A DNA stretch of 64,000 nucleotides, from assembly GCF_026967805.1 (NCBI RefSeq), contig NZ_JAPVBG010000002.1, positions 62,001 through 126,000 on the forward strand, in the 5' to 3' direction. This document shows, one piece after another, positions 25,368 through 32,670 of the stretch. Both the position numbers and the translations under genes were made by a program. Each line of letters begins with the position of its first letter. Position 1 is the first letter of the stretch. The notes beneath the pieces were generated by a model. That model saw nothing but the letters and a program-made list of their open reading frames with translations. It had not been told where the DNA came from and searched no databases. This DNA comes from Blastococcus sp. VKM Ac-2987 (lineage in GTDB: Bacteria; Actinomycetota; Actinomycetes; Mycobacteriales; Geodermatophilaceae).

Positions 25368-25467
25368 GACCCGATTCTGGTCGTGGCAGGACGGCGACCG
25401 CGAGGCCCCACCCCGGTGAGGGGTGCCCGGGGTTCACCGTCGGCCGTCGGCGGGCAGACTGCACCTC

Positions 25468-25686
25468 ATGTGGCTCTTCTTCACCCGCCGGCTGCGCATG
25501 TGGCTGCTCCTGACCTTCGTCGTCCCCCTGGCCACCGGCGTGCTGCGCCGGCTCGGGCGGGCGCTCGAACGGCGCCGCGGCCCGTCCACGATCAGCAACG
25601 CCCTGCTCAAGGCCGGTGACCTCGGCGACCGAGCCCGGGCCAGCCTGGGCGGCGGACGCCGGTCCCGCCGATCCCGCCGGGCGTGA
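25468..25686 (+). CDS. Small basic membrane-anchored protein, unknown
   Basis: A 72-residue protein. A hydrophobic N-terminal segment (MWLFFTRRLRMWLLLTFVVP) is followed by a basic, polar tail ending GGGRRSRRSRRA. It resembles short actinobacterial proteins of unknown function found before hydrolases. A -10 CAGACT (25455-25460) ends seven bases before ATG 25468. Its stop overlaps the next start by 4 bp (GTGA), so the pair is translationally coupled. Confidence 0.7.
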   Translation: MWLFFTRRLRMWLLLTFVVPLATGVLRRLGRALERRRGPSTISNALLKAGDLGDRARASLGGGRRSRRSRRA

Positions 25687-26369
25687 CCGAGCCGGTTCTC
25701 GAGACCCGGGCGGCGACCACCGAGCCCCGCGCGGTCGCGCTGTTCTGCCACGGCGGGACGGTCGCGAGCGTGGAGCCGCCCAAGGAACGCGCCCTGTCGG
25801 TCGTGCGGATGCGGGCGATCGAGCAGTTCGTGTCCTCGGCCGCCGCCGGCCAGGGGCTGACCACCTGCCTGCTGCGCTACCGGGTGGCCGGCTGGAACGG
25901 TGCGGCGGCCGACGCCTACGCCGACGTGCGCTGGGCGCTGGACCGGATCCGCGCCGAGCACGGCGACCTGCCGGTGGTGCTCGTCGGCCACTCGATGGGC
26001 GGCCGGGCGGCGTTGCGCGCCGGCGGGCACGACGGCGTGACGGCGGTGTGCGCGCTCGCGCCCTGGACGCCGCCCGGCGAGCCGGTGGGGCACCTGCGGG
26101 ACCGCACCGTCGCGATCCTCCACGGCAGCGGGGACCGGTGGGTCCCCGCCCAGCTCTCCGCCGACTTCGCCGTGCGGGCCCAGCGGGCGGGCGCCCGGGT
26201 GGCCCGGTTCACCGTTCCGGGCGGGCACAGCATGCTGCGCTCCGCGCACCGCTGGCACGCCTTCACCCGTGACGTCGTCCTGGCCGGGGCGGGGCTGGCG
26301 CCGATGCGGCCCGACGTCGCCGCGGCGCTGGCCCGGCCGGCGCCGGAGGGCCTGGCCGTCCCGCTCTGA
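25683..26369 (+). CDS. Alpha/beta hydrolase
   Basis: A 228-residue alpha/beta hydrolase of the dienelactone hydrolase or serine-esterase type. The nucleophile elbow is LVGHSMGGRAA (GxSxG). The acid is probably the Asp of GSGDRWVP and the His that of PGGHSML. The oxyanion region is ALFCHGGT. The substrate is unknown. It starts at GTG 25683, overlapping the stop of the small membrane protein by 4 bp. Confidence 0.87.
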   Translation: MTEPVLETRAATTEPRAVALFCHGGTVASVEPPKERALSVVRMRAIEQFVSSAAAGQGLTTCLLRYRVAGWNGAAADAYADVRWALDRIRAEHGDLPVVLVGHSMGGRAALRAGGHDGVTAVCALAPWTPPGEPVGHLRDRTVAILHGSGDRWVPAQLSADFAVRAQRAGARVARFTVPGGHSMLRSAHRWHAFTRDVVLAGAGLAPMRPDVAAALARPAPEGLAVPL

Positions 26370-26405
26370 GGACGCACCGCCGCCGTCCCGCGGATCAGCT
26401 GCGGG

Positions 26406-26693
26406 TCAGCTGCCGGGGGCGGTCCCCGGGGCCCCGGTCGTCCGGTAGCCGATCCGCGCGTTGCCCTGGCGCAGGTCGATCGAGTGCACCGTCACGGACC
26501 CGAGCAGGTCGCCCGTGCCGCCGTCCACCACCGCCCACGAGGCGCGGCCGGGCTGGATGCGCAGCCGCTCGACCAGCGCGACCGCGTCCTCGCGGGTGTC
26601 GAGGGCGCCACCGCCGGCCCACAGCCGGGACGCCGGGTCCGCCGTCTGCGCGGCGAACACGGCGTCCACGTCGGTCTCCCGCCACGGCCGCAT
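26406..26693 (-). pseudogene. GNAT acetyltransferase remnant, C-terminally truncated
   Basis: The frame reads MRPWRETDVDAVFAAQTADP and later SVTVHSIDLRQGNARIGY, which matches the first half of a RimJ/RimL-type GNAT enzyme (usually about 170-190 residues). It then runs through a short TTGAPGTAPGS tail to a stop and lacks the acetyl-CoA pyrophosphate loop (Q/RxxGxG/A). Upstream the frame stays open with GNAT-like LRMRPW context but no good start, and it overlaps the SDR stop region. It is therefore probably a decayed gene. A short functional variant is unlikely. Confidence 0.6.
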
Positions 26694-26751
26694 CCGCAGC
26701 GGACCAGCGGTCAGCTCCGGCGGCGTCCCGCGCCCGATCGTGCCCGACGGC

Positions 26752-27555
26752 TCACCCGTCGGCGGACCCCGGGGCGGTCATCGGCTTCATGGTCTTCGCG
26801 GCGACCGTGTCGGGGGTCATCGCCGACATGCGCCCCATCGCCCTGCTGGCCAGGGACCCGGCGAACACGGTGGCCTCGCCCTTCATCAGGGCGCGGAAGC
26901 CCTGCTCGGCCACCTGCGCCGGGTCGTCCTTCTTGTCCGAGGCGCCCAGCTTGGTGTCGGTGAGGTCGCCGCGGTCGAAGAACTCGGTGTCGGTCGGGCC
27001 GGGGAGCATGGCGGTGACGGTGACGCCGGTGTCGGCGACCTCCTCGCGCAGCGCCAGCGCCAGGGACTGGACGAACGCCTTCGACGCCCCGTAGACCGCC
27101 TGGAAGGGCTGCGGCGCCTGGGAGGCGACCGACGAGGTGAACAGGATGCGCCCCTCGCCGCGGACCACCATGTCCTGGGCGACCCGCTTGGCGAGGTGCA
27201 TCGTGGAGACGCAGTTCAGCGCCACCAGGTCCAGCTCCGCCTCCAGGTCGGTCTCGACGAAGCGGCCGCCGACGCCGACGCCGGCGTTCAGGGCGGCCGC
27301 GTCGAGCGGGCGGCCCGCGCCGCGCACGGCGGCCACCAGCTTCTCCACCTCCTCGCGGCGGGCCAGGTCGGCGCGCACCGGGGAGACGGCGGCGCCGCGC
27401 TGGCGCAGCTGCAGGGCCGCCGCCTCCAGCGCGGTGTCCTCCGCGGCGACGATCAGGTCGTAGCCGTTCTCGGCGAACTGCTTGGCCAGCTCGAGCCCGA
27501 TGCCGCTGGAGGCACCGGTGACGAGGGCGAGGGGGCGGACGGCGGTGTCGGGCAC
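26752..27555 (-). CDS. Short-chain dehydrogenase/reductase
   Basis: A 267-residue classical SDR. LVTGASSGIGLELAK is the dinucleotide-binding TGxxxGIG, NAGVGVGG the NAG motif, and TSSVASQ plus YGASKAF supply the catalytic Ser, Tyr and Lys. The C-terminal ATVFAGSLASRAMGRMSAM is typical of SDRs that use lipid or steroid-like substrates, though specificity is not readable. It starts at GTG 27555, with GGAGG 4 bp upstream. No operon partner is intact, since the gene that follows is a truncated GNAT. Confidence 0.9.
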   Translation of the reverse strand: MPDTAVRPLALVTGASSGIGLELAKQFAENGYDLIVAAEDTALEAAALQLRQRGAAVSPVRADLARREEVEKLVAAVRGAGRPLDAAALNAGVGVGGRFVETDLEAELDLVALNCVSTMHLAKRVAQDMVVRGEGRILFTSSVASQAPQPFQAVYGASKAFVQSLALALREEVADTGVTVTAMLPGPTDTEFFDRGDLTDTKLGASDKKDDPAQVAEQGFRALMKGEATVFAGSLASRAMGRMSAMTPDTVAAKTMKPMTAPGSADG

Positions 27556-27656
27556 GGGACCTCCAGGAGCGACGGGTGTGCCCCCGTCCCTGCCCAGCCG
27601 GGCCGCTGCCGACCCATCCGGATCCCCGCCGTCCGCGCGCCCCGGCCGTCGCCGGC

Positions 27657-27673
27657 AAGGCGAGCCTGACCTT
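27657..27673. promoter_or_regulatory. DtxR/IdeR/MntR-type metal box upstream of the Nramp gene
   Basis: AAGGCGAGCCTGACCTT is palindromic in six of eight base pairs around a central C and resembles the DtxR-family consensus (AGG, AGnCT core, CCT). It lies about 90 bp before the Nramp start. Manganese or iron repression is the natural inference. Confidence 0.5.
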
Positions 27674-27765
27674 GGCCCCCGGGGGCCACCGGTCGGCCCC
27701 GGCGTGACACCCCGGGCGGGCAGGACAGGAGCGACCGCCCAGTCCTGATCCGCCCGGAGGCCTAC

Positions 27766-29055
27766 GTGTACCTGTCGAAGACCGAGGCCGCCGTGCTGCC
27801 GACGACCCTCGGGGCGCCCGTGCGCCCCGCACCGCCCGCGCCGGGCCGCCGGCGGCTGTGGTCGATGCTGGGCCCGGCCTTCGTCGCCGCCGTCGCCTAC
27901 GTCGATCCGGGCAACTTCGCGACCAACTTCTCCGGTGGCGCGGCGTTCGGGTACACGCTGCTGTGGGTCATCGTCGCGGCCAACCTCATGGCGATGCTGA
28001 TCCAGTCGCTGACGGCGAAGCTCGGGCTGGCCACCGGCCGCGACCTGGCCACCCTCTGCCGCGAGCGCCTCCCCCGGCCGGTCACCTGGGGCCTGTGGCT
28101 GCAGGCGGAGGCCGTCGCCATCGCCACCGACCTGGCCGAGATCGTCGGCGGCGCGATCGCCCTGAACCTGCTGTTCGGGGTGCCGCTGCCGATCGGCGGG
28201 CTGATCACCGCGGTCGTCGCCTTCATCCTGCTGGCGGCCCAGTCCCGCGGGCACCGGCCGTTCGAGCGGGTCATCACCGGGCTGCTGCTGGTCGTCGGCC
28301 TGGGCTTCGGCTACACGCTGGTCGGCGCCGGGGTCGACATGGGCGGCGTGGCCGGCGGCATGGTGCCCTCGTTCGAGGGCGCCGACAGCATCCTGCTGGC
28401 CACCGGCATCCTCGGCGCCACGGTCATGCCGCACGTCATCTACGTGCACTCCGCGCTCACCCCCGGTCGCTACGGCGACGCGGTCACCGCCGGCCGCACC
28501 CACCAGGGACGGCGGCGGCTGCTGCGGGCCCAGCGGCTGGACGTGCTGCTGGCGATGGGGCTGGCGGGGCTGGTCAACGCCGCGATGCTGATCATCGCCG
28601 CGCAGCTGTTCACCAGCGGCAGCGGCGCCGACACCCTCGAGGGCGTGCACGCCGGGCTGGGCGACCAGCTGGGCACCGGTGCCGCGCTCGCCTTCGCCGT
28701 CGCCCTGCTGGCCTCCGGGTTCGCCTCCTCCTCGGTCGGCACGCACGCCGGTCAGGTCGTCATGGCCGGCTTCCTGCGCAGGCACATCCCGGTGCTCACC
28801 CGCCGGCTGATCACCCTGGCGCCGGCGCTGGCGGTGCTGGTGCTGGGCGGCGACCCGACGACCGCCCTGGTGTGGTCGCAGGTGGTGCTGTCCTTCGGCA
28901 TCCCGTTCGCGCTGGTGCCGCTGCTGTGGCTGACCAGCCGCCGCGACCTGATGGCCGGCTGGGTGAACCGCCGGGTCACCACGATCGCCGGGGCCGTGAT
29001 CGCGGCGCTGATCATCGGGCTCAACGCCCACCTGCTCCTCGGCCTGCTCGGCTGA
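27766..29055 (+). CDS. mntH: Nramp-family divalent metal ion transporter
   Basis: A 429-residue Nramp transporter with about 11 helices. VAYVDPGNFATN in helix 1 has the metal-binding Asp47 and Asn50 (DPGN), and TVMPHVIYVHS in helix 6 has the Met221 and His223 signature (MPH). Both mark proton-coupled Mn(II)/Fe(II) importers rather than Mg or Al types. A polar N-terminus of about 30 residues precedes helix 1. GTG 27766 has CCGGAGG about 5 bp upstream. A DtxR-type box upstream suggests metal-dependent repression. It stands alone and is followed by a terminator. Confidence 0.92.
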   Translation: MYLSKTEAAVLPTTLGAPVRPAPPAPGRRRLWSMLGPAFVAAVAYVDPGNFATNFSGGAAFGYTLLWVIVAANLMAMLIQSLTAKLGLATGRDLATLCRERLPRPVTWGLWLQAEAVAIATDLAEIVGGAIALNLLFGVPLPIGGLITAVVAFILLAAQSRGHRPFERVITGLLLVVGLGFGYTLVGAGVDMGGVAGGMVPSFEGADSILLATGILGATVMPHVIYVHSALTPGRYGDAVTAGRTHQGRRRLLRAQRLDVLLAMGLAGLVNAAMLIIAAQLFTSGSGADTLEGVHAGLGDQLGTGAALAFAVALLASGFASSSVGTHAGQVVMAGFLRRHIPVLTRRLITLAPALAVLVLGGDPTTALVWSQVVLSFGIPFALVPLLWLTSRRDLMAGWVNRRVTTIAGAVIAALIIGLNAHLLLGLLG

Positions 29056-29063
29056 GCCGCTCC

Positions 29064-29091
29064 TCCGCGGGGCGGGGCGGGTCCCCGCGGA
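29064..29091 (+). terminator. Hairpin terminator after the Nramp gene
   Basis: TCCGCGGGG (29064-29072) pairs with CCCCGCGGA (29083-29091), 8 bp after the stop. It separates this gene from the riboswitch operon. Confidence 0.65.
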
Positions 29092-29125
29092 AAGCGGGGG
29101 TGGGGCGGCGGTCGGCGGGCTGGTC

Positions 29126-29131
29126 TACGCT
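29126..29131 (+). promoter_or_regulatory. -10 element of the thiamine-transporter operon
   Basis: TACGCT lies about 30 bp before the riboswitch core, so transcription should start near 29138 and give a leader of about 115 nt that includes the aptamer. Confidence 0.5.
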
Positions 29132-29159
29132 CGGCGGCACAACTGAAGACACATTCACA

Positions 29160-29242
29160 GCAGGGGAGCGCTTCGGCGCTGAGAGTGCGGGACACCGCAG
29201 ACCCTCGAACCTGATCCGGGTCATGCCGGCGCAGGGAGCCTG
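29160..29242 (+). ncRNA. TPP riboswitch (THI element)
   Basis: The conserved parts appear in order: GGGGAGC, the stem loop, CTGAGAG (about 29179-29185), a variable stem, ACCCTCGAACCTGATCCGGG, then the CATGCCGGCGCAGGGAG closing strand. It ends just before the AGGAAG ribosome binding site of ykoE, so TPP probably blocks translation initiation. Confidence 0.95.
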
Positions 29243-29253
29243 GAGGAAGAGAC

Positions 29254-29877
29254 ATGGCCCGACCGGCCGTCCATCCGTCGTCCGCCGACACCACCGAGCG
29301 CAACCCTGGTGGCGTGCGCTGGCGCACCGTCGACATCGTCGTCACCGCCGTCCTGGGCGTCGCCTTCGGCGTCGTCTTCTGGGCCTGGAACCTGGTCGGC
29401 GAGGCGGCGTCCACGCCGCTGGACTTCTTCCCGCCGATCAAGGGGCTGCTGAACGGCGTCTACCTGATGCCGGGCGTGGTCGCCGGGCTGCTGGTGCGCA
29501 AGCCGGGGGCGGCGGTGTTCGCCTCCACGCTGGCCGCCGCGGTCAGCCTGCTGCTGGGGTCCCCCTACGGCGGCATCATCGTCGTCTACGGCCTGGTGCA
29601 GGGCCTCGGCGGTGAGCTGGGCTTCCTGCTCACCCGCTACCGCAGCTTCGGCTGGGGCACCGCGATCCTGGCCGCCGTCACCGCCGGGCTCTCCACGGCG
29701 ACGCTCGACATCACGCTCTACTACGCCGAGGTCGCGTTCGGGCTGAACGTCGCCTACGCCGTGTTCACCGTGCTCTCCAGCGTGCTGCTCGCCGGCGTCG
29801 TCGGGCTGCTGCTGGTGCGCGCGCTGGCCCGCACGGGAGCGCTCAGCTCCTTCGCCGCGGGCCGCCAGCGGGTCTGA
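29254..29877 (+). CDS. ykoE: YkoE: substrate-binding (S) component of a thiamine-precursor ECF transporter
   Basis: A 207-residue membrane protein with five or six helices. It matches the YkoE family, the ECF S-component for hydroxymethylpyrimidine or related thiamine precursors. Family landmarks include FGVVFWAWNLVGEA, LLNGVYLMPGVVAGLLVRKPG and GSPYGGIIVVYGLVQGLGGELGF. GGAGGAAGA stands 3-8 bp before ATG 29254, and the TPP riboswitch abuts it directly, which confirms the thiamine role. YkoD and YkoC follow, completing the transporter. Confidence 0.94.
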   Translation: MARPAVHPSSADTTERNPGGVRWRTVDIVVTAVLGVAFGVVFWAWNLVGEAASTPLDFFPPIKGLLNGVYLMPGVVAGLLVRKPGAAVFASTLAAAVSLLLGSPYGGIIVVYGLVQGLGGELGFLLTRYRSFGWGTAILAAVTAGLSTATLDITLYYAEVAFGLNVAYAVFTVLSSVLLAGVVGLLLVRALARTGALSSFAAGRQRV

Positions 29878-29911
29878 CCCGGCGCCGCGTGCTCAGGAGG
29901 AGCACCCCCGG

Positions 29912-29951
29912 CGGTCGGTCTCTGCCCACCACCGTGGGCAGAGACCGACCG
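29912..29951. terminator. Perfect 18-bp hairpin between ykoE and ykoD
   Basis: CGGTCGGTCTCTGCCCAC (29912-29929) pairs perfectly with 29934-29951 across a CACC loop. A smaller hairpin (GTGCTC/GAGCAC, 29889-29905) precedes it. It could be a partial terminator or a processing/stability element lowering ykoDC relative to ykoE. Confidence 0.7.
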
Positions 29952-30002
29952 TCCGGGGAGGGCGGTGCGTCCGGGACCGTCGCCGGGGGCCCGTCCCGGA
30001 TC

Positions 30003-31376
30003 GTGGCCCGCGGCCTCGGCGTCCGGCACGCCTCGCGGCGGGCCTGGGCGCTGGCCGACGTCGACCTGACCGTCGAACCCGGTGAACGGGTGCTCCTGAC
30101 GGGTGCGTCCGGGGCCGGGAAGTCGACGCTGCTGGCGGCGCTGGCCGGCATCCTCGACCCGGAGGCCGCCGAGCAGGCCGGCCAGCTCACCGTGGACGGC
30201 GTCGCGCCGCACGCCGCCCGCGGGCGGCTCGGGATGCTCGCCCAGGACCCCGACAGCCAGCTGGTCATGACCCGCGCCGGTGACGACGTCGCCTTCGGGC
30301 TGGAGAACGCCGGCCTGCCCGCCGACGAGATCTGGCCGCGCGTGGACGAGGCCCTGGCGGCGGTCGGGTTCGGCTACGGGCGGGAGCGGCCGACGCAGGC
30401 GCTGTCCGGCGGGGAGAAGCAGCGGCTGGTGCTCGCCGGTGCGCTGGCCCGTCGCCCCGGCCTGCTGCTGCTCGACGAGCCGACCGCCCAGCTCGACCCC
30501 GCGGGAGCCGACGTGGTCCGGGCCGCCGTCGCCCGGGCGACGGCCGACCGGCGGGCGACCGTGGTCGTCGTCGACCACGACGCCGGCCCGTGGCTGCCGC
30601 TGGTGGACCGCGTGGTGGAGCTCCTGCCGGGCGGGCTGGTCGAGCAGCCCCCGGGCTGGCGGCCGGCCCGCCGCACCGCCGGGCTCGAGCTCCTCCCCGG
30701 AGCGGACGGACCGGTCCTGCTCACCGCCGACGCGGCCGGCTTCACCTACCCCGGGACGGCGACCCCGGCGCTGCGCCCCACCGGCGCCGCCCTGCAGGGC
30801 GGACGGGCCCTCGCGGTGACCGGGCCCAACGGGAGCGGCAAGTCCACGCTCGCGCTCCTGCTGGCCGGCCTCCGCTCGCCGACCACCGGCCGCGTGGAGG
30901 CGGCCGGGGAGCTGGCCGCCGGGGTGCGCGGCGGGCACCGGGCGCCCATCCGCTGGCGGGCCGGCGAGCTGGTCACCCGCATCGGCACGGTGTTCCAGCA
31001 CCCCGAGCAGCAGTTCCTGACCGGGCGGTTGCGCGACGAGCTGGCGCTGGGGCCGCTGCGGTCGGGCACCGGGGACGCCGCCGCCCGGGCCACGGCCGAG
31101 GAGCTGCTGGAGCGGCTCGGGCTCACCGCGTTCGCCGACGCCAACCCCTACACGCTCTCCGGCGGGCAGCAGCGCCGGCTGTCGGTGGCCACCGTGCTGG
31201 CCACCTCCCCGCGCGTGCTGGTGCTCGACGAGCCCACCTTCGGGCAGGACGCCGCCACCTGGCGCGAGGTGGTGACCCTGCTCGCCGAGCAGCGGGCCCG
31301 GGGCTGCGCCGTCGTCACGGTCACCCACGACCGTGACCTGGTCGAGGTCCTGGCCGACGCAGAGCTGGCGCTCTGA
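30003..31376 (+). CDS. ykoD: YkoD: double ATPase (A) component of the ECF transporter
   Basis: A protein of about 457 residues with two ABC ATPase modules. The first has Walker A TGASGAGKSTL, signature LSGGEKQR and Walker B LLLLDEPTAQLD. The second has TGPNGSGKST, LSGGQQRR and VLVLDEPTFGQD. Q-loops are LAQDPDSQLV and VFQHPEQQFL, the PE/PD-type typical of ECF A-components. It energises uptake with YkoE and YkoC. The start is uncertain. The frame is open from GTG 29889, but this would place a strong hairpin inside the gene. GTG 30003 aligns the ATPase N-terminus best, although its ribosome binding site is weak. Confidence 0.9.
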   Translation: MARGLGVRHASRRAWALADVDLTVEPGERVLLTGASGAGKSTLLAALAGILDPEAAEQAGQLTVDGVAPHAARGRLGMLAQDPDSQLVMTRAGDDVAFGLENAGLPADEIWPRVDEALAAVGFGYGRERPTQALSGGEKQRLVLAGALARRPGLLLLDEPTAQLDPAGADVVRAAVARATADRRATVVVVDHDAGPWLPLVDRVVELLPGGLVEQPPGWRPARRTAGLELLPGADGPVLLTADAAGFTYPGTATPALRPTGAALQGGRALAVTGPNGSGKSTLALLLAGLRSPTTGRVEAAGELAAGVRGGHRAPIRWRAGELVTRIGTVFQHPEQQFLTGRLRDELALGPLRSGTGDAAARATAEELLERLGLTAFADANPYTLSGGQQRRLSVATVLATSPRVLVLDEPTFGQDAATWREVVTLLAEQRARGCAVVTVTHDRDLVEVLADAELAL

Positions 31377-32131
31377 TGGTCATGGTGCTGGGGCCGGTGG
31401 CCGACGTCCCGCTGTCCCGGATCAACCCGGTGGCGCAGCTGACCGCCATCGGGATCGTCACCGTCGTGCTGCTCACCAGCCTCGACATCGTCACCCCGGC
31501 GATCGTGCTCGCGGCCGAGCTGTGCCTCCTGCCGGCCGCCGGCCTCACCGACCTGCGCGACCTGTGGCGGCGCACCTGGCCGCTGCTGCTCGGCGCCGCC
31601 TCGGTCGGCGTGGTCAACGTGCTGCTGGCCTCCGACGCCGATCCGGTGACCGGCGCCGGACTGGCGCTGCGGGTGATCGGGCTGGCCCTGCCGGGGGTGC
31701 TGCTGGTCGCCTCCACCGACCCCGTCCGGCTCGCCGACGCGCTGACCATCCACTGGGGGGTCTCCACCCGCTTCGCCTACGGCGCGCTGGCCGCGCTGCG
31801 CCTGGCCCCGCTGCTGGTGGCGGAGTTCGAGGCGGTGCGGCTGGCCCGGCGGACCCGCGGGGTGGAGGCCGGCCGCAACCCCGTGGCCCGCGTCCGGCTG
31901 CTGGCCGGGGTGGGCTTCACGCTGCTGGTCGGCGCGGTGCGCCGCGGCTCCCGGCTGGCGACGGCGATGGACGCCCGGGGCTTCGACTCCGGGATCACCC
32001 GCACGAACGCGCGGGGGTCCCTGCTCCACCCGCGCGACACCTGGTTCGTGCTGGCCACGGGAGCCGTCTGCGCGGTCGCCGTCACCGTCAGCGTCCTCAC
32101 CGGGTACTGGTCACCGGTGTTCATCGGCTGA
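31376..32131 (+). CDS. ykoC: YkoC: transmembrane (T) component of the ECF transporter
   Basis: A 251-residue T-component with about five helices. The cytoplasmic coupling helices contain the conserved A-R-[GA] signatures: VRLARRTRGVE and ATAMDARGFDSG. SRINPVAQL near the N-terminus is typical of EcfT/YkoC. It links the YkoD ATPase to YkoE. Its ATG at 31376 shares one base with the ykoD stop (TGATG); ATG 31382 is an alternative. No thiaminase or thiD gene follows. Confidence 0.92.
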   Translation: MVMVLGPVADVPLSRINPVAQLTAIGIVTVVLLTSLDIVTPAIVLAAELCLLPAAGLTDLRDLWRRTWPLLLGAASVGVVNVLLASDADPVTGAGLALRVIGLALPGVLLVASTDPVRLADALTIHWGVSTRFAYGALAALRLAPLLVAEFEAVRLARRTRGVEAGRNPVARVRLLAGVGFTLLVGAVRRGSRLATAMDARGFDSGITRTNARGSLLHPRDTWFVLATGAVCAVAVTVSVLTGYWSPVFIG

Positions 32132-32158
32132 CCGATCCGTGTGATCTGGGCGACTTCA

Positions 32159-32188
32159 GGTTTGATCCCCGCCGGAGAGGCCGATACG
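32159..32188 (+). promoter_or_regulatory. Possible SigB/SigF-type promoter
   Basis: GGTTT (32159-32163) and GGCCGATAC (about 32179-32187) resemble the GGTTT and GGGTAT elements of general-stress promoters at roughly the usual spacing. They lie 54 bp before a gene for an anti-sigma-type ATPase. This is a weak, by-eye match. Confidence 0.3.
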
Positions 32189-32241
32189 AGATTGTTCGGC
32201 CGACGCGGAACCACGCCGGCCCGGGGGATCGAGGAGCGCGC

Positions 32242-32664
32242 GTGACAGGGCAGGCGGCCGGCACCATCTGGCCGTCGGCGTTCCCCCCTCCCGCCGAGAC
32301 CGTGCTCTCCTGGCAGCTGCGCGACGTCGCGCAGCTCCCCGCCGTCCGCGCGGAGGTGCGGCGGTGCGTGCACGGGTGCGCGGTCGACGACCTCCTCGAC
32401 CGGCTGGTGCTCGCCCTGGACGAGATGGCCTCCAACGCGCTGCGCCACGGCGGCGGGGAGGTGCGGGCGGCGCTGCGCAGCACCGGCAGCGCCTTTCTCG
32501 TCGAGGTCTCCGACCAGGCGACGCAGACCCCACCGACGCCGGCCGTGGGCCGCGATCCCAGCTTCGGCGGGCTCGGGCTCTACCTCATCGCCGAGCTCGC
32601 GCCGCAGCACGGGTGGTACGTCGGCGACGGCGCGAAGCACGTCTGGGCCCTGCTCGCGAGCTGA
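32242..32664 (+). CDS. Single-domain ATP-binding protein, anti-sigma-factor kinase type
   Basis: A 140-residue GHKL ATPase. LVLALDEMASNALRHGGGEV is the N-box, and FGGLGLYLIAELAPQHGW the G-box. The tail KHVWALLAS matches its paralogues at 8127 and 40474. GTG 32242 follows GAGGAGCGCGC, a good ribosome binding site. It converges on the SpoIIE-type phosphatase, leaving 6 bp between them, and the two are a natural kinase-phosphatase pair for one anti-anti-sigma factor. That target is not visible nearby. Confidence 0.87.
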   Translation: MTGQAAGTIWPSAFPPPAETVLSWQLRDVAQLPAVRAEVRRCVHGCAVDDLLDRLVLALDEMASNALRHGGGEVRAALRSTGSAFLVEVSDQATQTPPTPAVGRDPSFGGLGLYLIAELAPQHGWYVGDGAKHVWALLAS

Positions 32665-32670
32665 GCCCGC

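Noticed and set aside
27556-27765. Mn-sensing yybP-ykoY riboswitch before the Nramp gene
   Set aside because: The conserved paired loops are not recognisable; a DtxR-type protein site explains regulation better.
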